From NCBI RefSeq assembly GCF_900115345.1, contig NZ_FOWC01000011.1, forward strand, positions 1-64,000: a stretch of 64,000 nt of DNA. The letters run 5' to 3'. The position numbers and the translations under genes were made by a program. Positions 58,750 through 64,000 of the stretch are shown in pieces (the first letter of the stretch is position 1; every line of letters begins with the position of its first letter). Source of the DNA: Amycolatopsis rubida. GTDB taxonomy: Bacteria > Actinomycetota > Actinomycetes > Mycobacteriales > Pseudonocardiaceae. The notes beneath the pieces were generated by a model. It was not told the DNA's origin. It did no database searches and worked only from the letters and a program-made list of their open reading frames with translations.

Positions 58750-58866
58750 TCACAAGCCCCCGCACTGGCCACCGTTGCCCACGATCTTCAAGTCCATAGC
58801 CACTGACCAGCCGACCCACTGACAATTTCCGGCACCCTCGCCGGACGACTGACGAGTTCGACTATC
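58750..58866 (-). pseudogene. Remnant of the helical gene's 3' end
   Basis: About 38 codons that read AIVELVSRPARVPEIVSGSA then, after a frameshift, AMDLKIVGNGGQCGGL and TGA. They match the tail of the intact helical protein (TELIGRLEKALGIVSESDG ... AVDVKAVGNSEQGKG). It lies immediately before DUF3558 copy 2, in the same order as the intact pair. Confidence 0.75.
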
Positions 58867-58886
58867 GCGGTGCACCCGGATATCGG

Positions 58887-59529
58887 TCACGCACCAGCAT
58901 TTTGCTTCAGCCTGGCAACCACCATGTCCGATATCCGAGCAGTAACATCACACGGGCTCTTCGCGCCGACCTTTGACGGACTCAACGTAACGGACACGTC
59001 GACATCATGCCGATCACTGATTCCGATGCTCACCTGACAAAATGACTTATCGCCCTTCAGTCCATAGGCCGAATGTGCCACAGCTGGAAACCCTTGCACT
59101 AAAGGAAGTGGACGCCACACCGTAGATTGTGTTTTCGAGTTTGCGTATACCGCACTCAAACCGTCGGATACTTTTGTTACATACAAGACCGTCAGGGCGG
59201 CCCCCGAATCACTGTTCAACCAAATGACATTGCGCACCGAGCGAAGCGTTATCGGCGTGCTTTCCCGGTATTTCTTTCCCCAGAATCTCGCGCACTTGGC
59301 CCGACGTGAACGCACCGTCACATGGATGCGTCGACAGCACCGAATCCGGCATAGGGTTCTCCACTTTGGGCGCGCCTGCATACGGCAAGGTTTTTCCAGC
59401 AGCCGACGAAGAACCTGGGATATCAGATAAAACAGGGGGCAGGCTCGGCGTCGAACCGCCAGAACAGCCGGCGACGAGCACAACGGTCGCCGCAATCCCG
59501 GCAGACAACGAGGCGAACTTCACCTTCAT
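58887..59529 (-). pseudogene. DUF3558 lipoprotein, copy 3, one-base frameshift
   Basis: Starts well: MKVKFASLSAGIAATVVLVA, lipobox VAGC, LPYAGAPKVENPMPDSVLS, HPCDGAFTSGQV, SLGAQCH. An extra A in the AAA at 59222-59224 (plus strand) shifts the frame (CATTTGGTTG for an expected CATTGGTTG). The rest, WLNSDSGAALTVLYVTKVSD through KSFCQVSIGIS and DMVVARLKQNAGA, continues in the next frame to 58887. Otherwise almost complete (about 213 codons), so the change is recent or a base-call error. Confidence 0.85.
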
Positions 59530-59582
59530 GAAATCTTTCCCTTGCCTTCGCTATTCACGACGGCCTTCACCTCCGCAGCCAT
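59526..59582 (-). CDS. 18-codon remnant of the helical gene, still in frame
   Basis: MAAEVKAVVNSEGKGKIS. It joins the start of the helical gene (ATG GCT, preceded by GGAGGG) directly to its last 16 codons (compare VDVKAVGNSEQGKG), so about 140 codons were lost in frame. Its TGA overlaps the ATG of DUF3558 copy 3, as in the intact pair. It could be translated and act only as a coupling leader. Confidence 0.6.
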   Translation of the reverse strand: MAAEVKAVVNSEGKGKIS

Positions 59583-59608
59583 GTCCGCCCTCCCCTGCAC
59601 ACGCAGTC

Positions 59609-59711
59609 GCTCGACAAGGCAACCATGCCCGAGAGCCCTCCGATTGTCACTGTAACCAACTGCTCACAGCGGGTGACGGAAAAAGGCGAACTCACGCCAC
59701 TGCACTCTACG
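59609..59711 (-). repeat. Duplicated upstream region, copy 2
   Basis: Second copy of the region at 57996-58096, with the same GTAACCAACTGCTCACAGCG core, in front of the 18-codon remnant. It shows that promoter, helical gene and DUF3558 were duplicated together. Confidence 0.75.
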
Positions 59712-59767
59712 TCGAACGGCGCTAACCGAGGCGCACTGGCCATCGCCGTGCGGGGACGTCGCGGGGA

Positions 59768-60393
59768 TCATGCGCCCACCGTTCGCATCAGATTGACGAC
59801 GGCCACGTCGGCAATGTGAGCAGCAACCTCGCATAGGGCCACCTTGCCGACCTTCGCCTGGCCAAGGGTTATCGATACATCGACAGTGTGGTGGTCGCTG
59901 ACGCCAACACTTACCTGGCAGAACGACTTGGACCCTCAGAGCTGAAGGTCGAGTGACCAACAGCGGGCAATGAGCGCATCGGAGGAAGTGGTTGCCATAC
60001 CGCAGACTTCGGCTTCGTATTCGCATAGAAAGCGCTCAAGCCGTCAGAAGTCTTCGTGCTGTACAAGACACTCACGATCGCGCCAGCATCACTGTTAGTC
60101 CAACGGCACTGTGCGCCAAGCGCATCCAAGTCCTCGCGCTCACCCTGCGGCGTTTGAGCCAGAATCCTGCGCGGCTGGTCTGGAGTGAGCGCACCGTCGC
60201 ACGGATGTGCTGACAATACAGACTCTGGCAGTGGATGTTCCACCGTCGGTGCACTCGCGTACGGCAGTCTCCTTCCGGCAGTCGACGGCGGGGGACTGGT
60301 CACGCCAACATCTCGTTTCGGCGCAGAACCGCCTGAACACCCTGCTGCGAACATTGTTCCCGCCACCGCAACAGCAGCGAACCGCACCTTCAT
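59768..60393 (-). pseudogene. DUF3558 lipoprotein, copy 4, one-base frameshift
   Basis: MKVRFAAVAVAGTMFAAGC with lipobox AAGC, then LPYASAPTVEHPLPESVLS, HPCDGALTPDQ, LGAQCRWTNSDAG and SLPAVGHSTFSSEG. At about 59936 a base is missing (GAGGGTCC for GAGGGNTCC) and the frame ends early; the next frame gives SKSFCQVSVGVSDHH, VDVSITLGQAKVGK, CEVAAHIADVAVVNLMRT to TGA at 59768. Upstream no helical-gene remnant was seen. Confidence 0.85.
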
Positions 60394-60477
60394 ACGACAG
60401 TCTCCCCCTGCGACAAGGCCTCCCCGACGCAACGGTAGCCAAGTCGCGCACCGGGTGCGGCAGGTTCGAGCGCGAAA

Positions 60478-60514
60478 AGAGCCCCACCACCCGATCCGGG
60501 TAGTGGGGCTCTTC
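60478..60514 (-). terminator. fadE terminator
   Basis: Arms AAGAGCCCCACCACCCG and GGGTAGTGGGGCTCTT with one mismatch and a short loop, 18 bases after the stop of the acyl-CoA dehydrogenase gene; ends in CTCTT. Confidence 0.8.
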
Positions 60515-60531
60515 AATGGGCCGCCGGGAGC

Positions 60532-61689
60532 TCAGCCTTTCAGCAGGGCCCGCGCCATGACGACCTTCTGGATCTGGTTCGTGCCTTCATAAATCTGGGT
60601 AATCTTCGCGTCGCGCATCATGCGCTCTACCGGGAAGTCGCGTGTGTAGCCTGCGCCGCCGAACAGCTGTACTGCGTCCGTGGTCACTGACATTGCCACG
60701 TCGGATGCGTAGGCCTTCGCCGCTGATGCGGTGAAGCCGGCTCGTTTGTCGCCGCGTTCGGAGGATGCTGCGGAGGCGTACACGAGGTGGCGGGCGGCTT
60801 CGATTTTTGTTCCCATGTCGGCCAGCATGAACTGGATTCCTTGGAAATCCGCGATTGCTTTGCCGAACTGCTTGCGTTCCTTGACGTACGCGACGGCGGC
60901 GTCGAGGGCGCCTTGGGCGATTCCCAAGGCCTGTGCGCCGATCGTCGGGCGGGTGTGGTCCAGGGTGCGCAGGGCGGTTTTCAGGCCGGTGCCCGGTTCG
61001 CCGATGATGCGGTCCGCGGGGATGGTGCAGTTTTCGAAGTAGATTTCACGGGTCGGGGAGCCCTTGATGCCCAGCTTCTTTTCCTTCGGGCCCACCGAGA
61101 AACCCGGGTCGTCCTTGTGCACGACGAAGGCGGAAATGCCGTTGGCCTTCTTTTCCGCGTTCGGGTCGGTTACGGCCATCACCGTGTACCACGAGGATTC
61201 GCCGGCGTTGGTGATCCAGCACTTGGTTCCGTTGAGGACCCAGTGGTCGCCATCCAGGCGGGCTCGGGTGCGCATGGACGCGGTGTCCGAACCGGCCTCT
61301 CGCTCGGACAAGGCGTACGACGCTGAGGCTTCGCCCGAGGCGATCGACGGCAGGACCAGCTTCTTCAAGTCTTCCGAAGCGGACAGGATGATCGGCTGCG
61401 TGCCCAGTTTGTTGACTGCCGGGATCAGGGACGCGGACGCGTCGACGCGCGCGACTTCCTCGATCACGATGCACGCGCCGATGGCGTCGGCGCCCTGGCC
61501 GTCGTATTCCTCGCCGATGTGGACGGCGTTGAAGCCTGCCTTGACGAGCGCTTCATTGGCCTCGACCGGGTAGCGCTCCTGCTCGTCGACCTCCGCCGCG
61601 TAGGGCGCGATCTCCTTTTCGGCTAGAGCCCGGACCGCGGCCCGCAGTTCCTCGTGCTCTTCGGCCAGCTGATACAGGCCCTCGGCCAC
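60532..61689 (-). CDS. fadE25: Acyl-CoA dehydrogenase
   Basis: 385-residue FAD enzyme for the first step of beta-oxidation or a related acyl-CoA oxidation. Family motifs: YALSEREAGSDTASM, KCWITNAGESSWYTVMA, GFSVGPKEKKLGIKGSPT and the catalytic base E368 in IYEGTNQI. GTG start at 61689. Near-identical pattern and context (beside purE) to mycobacterial FadE25 (Rv3274c); a short/branched-chain substrate is likely. Confidence 0.93.
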   Translation of the reverse strand: MAEGLYQLAEEHEELRAAVRALAEKEIAPYAAEVDEQERYPVEANEALVKAGFNAVHIGEEYDGQGADAIGACIVIEEVARVDASASLIPAVNKLGTQPIILSASEDLKKLVLPSIASGEASASYALSEREAGSDTASMRTRARLDGDHWVLNGTKCWITNAGESSWYTVMAVTDPNAEKKANGISAFVVHKDDPGFSVGPKEKKLGIKGSPTREIYFENCTIPADRIIGEPGTGLKTALRTLDHTRPTIGAQALGIAQGALDAAVAYVKERKQFGKAIADFQGIQFMLADMGTKIEAARHLVYASAASSERGDKRAGFTASAAKAYASDVAMSVTTDAVQLFGGAGYTRDFPVERMMRDAKITQIYEGTNQIQKVVMARALLKG

Positions 61690-61808
61690 CTTCAGTCACC
61701 TCTTCTGCAGCAAAACGGGAGAAAGTCTCTCGATGTTAGCCCGCGTTCACTCCGAACGCGGCAGCTCGCTTCTTGTGTCCTCGGCCTCACCGTTCGTATG
61801 GTCAAGCG

Positions 61809-63482
61809 ATGGCTGCCACTGCGTCGACCCCGCCGCCCGGATTGCCCGCTTCTCTTCACTACCCCGACGTGCCGATCGGTTCGGTGCTCGCCGGTGCCGC
61901 GACGCGCTACGACGACCGGGTCGCGTTCGCTATGGGCGACGACCAGCTCACATTCGCTCAGACCTGGCAGGCCGCCTGCCGGTTCGCGCAGGCGCTGCTC
62001 GCCCGCGGCATCGGGCGAGGCGACGTGGTCGCCGTGCACCTGCCGAACTGTCTCGCGTATCCGATCGCCTACCACGGCATCCTGCTGGCGGGAGCGACGT
62101 TCAGCCCGACGAACCCGCTGCTCCCGCCGGACGACCTCGCCTTCCAGCTCACTGACTGCGGGGCCGCGGCGGTGGTGACATTCGGGCCCGTCGCGGGCAC
62201 GCTCGCGGCTGTCGCCGATCGGATTCCGGCACGGCCCACGATCGTCGTCGCGCCTGCGAGCGAGCTTGGCGAGGGGAGCGTGGAGTTCCGCGAGTTTTTC
62301 GCCGACCAGCCCGCGGACCGGCCCGGCGTGACGATCGACGTGGACCGCGACCTCGCTCATCTCGCTTACACGGGTGGCACGACGGGGCGGTCCAAGGGCG
62401 TTGAGCTCACGCATCGCAACGTCGTCACCAATACGCTGCAGCACACCTGCTGGTCGACCGGGTCGGTACCGGCGCTCGACGCGAACGGCGACGTGACGAT
62501 CGACCAGATCGGCAGCCCGGACGAATGGCCGACCCGGCTCGGCACCGGCACCGCGATCAACCTGACGCCGTGGTTCCACGCGATGGGTGTGATCGCGGGG
62601 CTTAACGGGCCGCTGATGGGCGGCGGAACGACGGTGCTGCACGCCCGCTTCGACCCGGCAGCGTACGTCGCGGACGCGGAACGGCTGCAGGTCACGACCA
62701 TCGGCGGCGCACCCGCGTTGTTCGCGGCGCTGCTGGCCACGCCTGCGTTCCACACCGCCGACCTGTCGTCGGTGCGCAACATCGGCTCCGGTGCGGCACC
62801 GATGAGCCACGAGATGATCCGCGCGCTGCACCAGCGGTTCCCTGACGTCGTCATCGCCGAGGGCTACGGGCTCACCGAGGTGACGATGGGTGCGGTGATC
62901 TCGCCGAGCTACCGGTCCGGCGTGCGCAAGGTGGGATCGGTCGGCAGGCCGATCTTCGACACCGAGGTCAAGCTCGTCGCGGACGGCAGTGAGGAGCCGT
63001 TGCCACCCGGGCAGGAGGGCGAGGTGTGCTTGCGCGGGCCACAGGTGATGCGCGGGTACCGGAACCGTCCGGAGGAGACCGCCGCCGCGCTGGTCGAGGG
63101 ATGGCTGCACACCGGCGACATCGGCGTACTCGACGAGGACGGCTATCTGTCTATTGTGGACCGCAAGAAGGACATGCTGCTGTACAAGGGATACAACGTC
63201 TTTCCGCGCGAGCTCGAGGAACTGCTGAGCGCGTCGCCGGGCGTGCTGTCCGCGGCGGTGGTCGGACGGCCCAGTCCGGAGGTCGGCGAGCTGCCGGTGG
63301 CGTTCGTGGTGCGTAAGCCGGATTCCTCAGTGGACGCCGAACAGCTGATGGCGGCGGTCAACGAGAAGGTGCTGCCGTACAAACGCCTGCGGGAACTGCA
63401 TTTCGTGGCGGAGATACCAGTGTCGGCGGCGGGCAAGGTGCTGAAGCGCGAACTGCGGAAGCAGCTGCCCGACCCGGCCTGA
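61809..63482 (+). CDS. Fatty-acid/aryl acyl-CoA ligase (AMP-forming)
   Basis: 557-residue ANL-superfamily enzyme that activates a carboxylic acid with ATP and CoA. AMP-binding loop AYTGGTTGRSKGVELTHRN (about 195-213), GYGLTEVT (A5), and GWLHTGDIGVLDEDGYLSIV, DRKKDMLLYKGYNVFP (A8) with the catalytic lysine in SAAGKVLKRELRK. Divergent from the acyl-CoA dehydrogenase gene, so the pair may share a substrate. Chain length unknown. Confidence 0.9.
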   Translation: MAATASTPPPGLPASLHYPDVPIGSVLAGAATRYDDRVAFAMGDDQLTFAQTWQAACRFAQALLARGIGRGDVVAVHLPNCLAYPIAYHGILLAGATFSPTNPLLPPDDLAFQLTDCGAAAVVTFGPVAGTLAAVADRIPARPTIVVAPASELGEGSVEFREFFADQPADRPGVTIDVDRDLAHLAYTGGTTGRSKGVELTHRNVVTNTLQHTCWSTGSVPALDANGDVTIDQIGSPDEWPTRLGTGTAINLTPWFHAMGVIAGLNGPLMGGGTTVLHARFDPAAYVADAERLQVTTIGGAPALFAALLATPAFHTADLSSVRNIGSGAAPMSHEMIRALHQRFPDVVIAEGYGLTEVTMGAVISPSYRSGVRKVGSVGRPIFDTEVKLVADGSEEPLPPGQEGEVCLRGPQVMRGYRNRPEETAAALVEGWLHTGDIGVLDEDGYLSIVDRKKDMLLYKGYNVFPRELEELLSASPGVLSAAVVGRPSPEVGELPVAFVVRKPDSSVDAEQLMAAVNEKVLPYKRLRELHFVAEIPVSAAGKVLKRELRKQLPDPA

Positions 63483-63492
63483 ACCGGCGGGA

Positions 63493-63527
63493 TACGCGGA
63501 TGCCGGTTCCGGACCGGCATCCGCGTA
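63493..63527. terminator. Bidirectional hairpin between the ligase gene and purE
   Basis: Perfect 15-base stem TACGCGGATGCCGGT / ACCGGCATCCGCGTA with a 5-base loop, between convergent genes. Confidence 0.85.
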
Positions 63528-63533
63528 CCCGGC

Positions 63534-64000
63534 CTACTTGCCCGCTTTTTCGCGGAGCTTGGCGTCCTTGTCCAGGACGAGCTGCTCCAGATCCTCCTGG
63601 AACTGCGTCAGCTTCGCCTGCAACTGCAGGTCGGCGGCGGCGAGGATGCGGACCGCGAGGAGACCGGCGTTGCGCGCCCCGCCGACGGACACGGTCGCGA
63701 CCGGGATGCCGGCGGGCATCTGCACGATCGACAGCAGCGAGTCCATGCCGTCCAGGTACTTCAGCGGAACCGGCACGCCGATCACCGGCAGCACGGTCGC
63801 CGACGCGACCATGCCCGGCAGGTGCGCGGCTCCACCGGCACCCGCGATGATCGCGCGGATGCCCCGGTCGGCCGCGGACTTCGCGTAGTCCAGCATCCGC
63901 TGCGGAGTGCGGTGCGCCGAGTAGACGCCGACCTCGTACTCGACGCCGAACTCGTCCAGCGCTTGCCCCGCGGCCTCCATCACCGGCCAGTCGGAGTCGC
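63534..64000 (-). CDS. purE: N5-carboxyaminoimidazole ribonucleotide mutase, 5' end cut by the window
   Basis: The frame runs to the window edge. The first visible codons give DSDWPVMEAAG, the start of the PurE substrate loop, followed by YSAHRTPQRMLDYAK, AGAGGAAHLPGMVAS, VIGVPVPLKYLDGMDSLLSIVQMPAGIPVATVS and GARNAGLLAVRIL. It rearranges N5-CAIR to CAIR in purine synthesis. About 155 of an expected 165 residues are in the window. Adjacent fadE25 and purE match mycobacterial order. Confidence 0.96.
   Translation of the reverse strand, partial: DSDWPVMEAAGQALDEFGVEYEVGVYSAHRTPQRMLDYAKSAADRGIRAIIAGAGGAAHLPGMVASATVLPVIGVPVPLKYLDGMDSLLSIVQMPAGIPVATVSVGGARNAGLLAVRILAAADLQLQAKLTQFQEDLEQLVLDKDAKLREKAGK

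Noticed and set aside
1..64000. Search for tRNA, rRNA, riboswitch or CRISPR features
   Set aside because: No tRNA T-loop/acceptor pattern, rRNA block, known riboswitch core or spaced repeat array was found by eye; a covariance-model scan would be needed to exclude weak ones.

Overview
The window is high-GC DNA (most codons end in G or C, with many GTG/TTG starts and frequent ATGA/GTGA stop-start overlaps). It reads as the chromosome of an actinomycete. I infer Pseudonocardiaceae, Amycolatopsis-like, from the combination of arabinogalactan-linker genes (wbbL, rmlB, rmlD), F420 genes (fbiA, fbiB), a DUF3117 gene, DUF3558 lipoproteins beside an EspG-like gene, and a chitinase with DasR-type operator sequences. 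No tRNA, rRNA or CRISPR array was seen. Gene order resembles two core loci of Mycobacterium tuberculosis as I remember them: dapD/dapE-LOG-gpgS-DivIVA-tag (around Rv1201-Rv1210) on the left and fbiA-fbiB-manB-wbbL-rmlD-LCP-TIGR03089-fadE25-purE (around Rv3261-Rv3275) on the right. Accessory genes are inserted into both.

Layout. 0-5.4 kb: a transposase tail, pepA, a DUF3117 gene, an enoyl-CoA hydratase, then a tightly overlapping operon (PadR, membrane protein, DivIVA-like, SRPBCC, tag). 5.5-10.7 kb: cydABDC, encoding an unusually small cytochrome bd-type oxidase with no quinol loop. 10.7-11.2 kb: a frame-broken gene. 11.3-14.3 kb: gpgS, an acyltransferase and two LOG-type genes. 14.6-18 kb: a secreted M4 protease with a chitin-binding tail and a GH18 chitinase behind two DasR-like operators. 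18.3-20.9 kb: dapE, a lipoprotein, dapD. 21-24.1 kb: a CHAD protein and a divergent flavin monooxygenase/TetR pair with a twin operator. 24.2-25.6 kb: dapC and a 7Fe ferredoxin.

25.9-29.5 kb: a frameshifted GNAT gene overlapping fbiA-fbiB-nudix (cofactor F420 synthesis). 29.5-33.2 kb: small membrane proteins, a GntR regulator, a DNA glycosylase, manB and a disordered protein. 33.6-50.6 kb: a cell-wall glycan region with wbbL, four further glycosyltransferases plus one GT2-GT4 fusion, rmlD, rmlB, two LCP ligases and a TIGR03089 gene. A TetR-controlled SRPBCC/membrane/amidohydrolase cassette (34.5-37.3 kb) splits it. Together these genes would supply GDP-mannose and dTDP-rhamnose, build the rhamnosyl linker and other glycans, and attach them to peptidoglycan.

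50.6-54.6 kb: DoxX, a TetM/OtrA-type ribosomal protection protein behind an overlapping leader ORF, a hypothetical gene and a secreted lipase. 54.7-60.4 kb: an orphan type VII-associated cluster (EspG-like, glycine-rich WxG-type protein, DUF3558 lipoprotein, small helical protein). Its last two genes have been duplicated in tandem and have decayed: three of the four DUF3558 copies are broken, and one copy of the helical gene has shrunk in frame to 18 codons. 60.5-64 kb: fadE25-like acyl-CoA dehydrogenase, an acyl-CoA ligase and the 3' part of purE.

The observations most worth a second look are the Q-loop-less bd oxidase, the decaying helical-protein/DUF3558 array, the leader ORF of the ribosomal protection gene and the 36-bp coding repeat in the second LCP gene.
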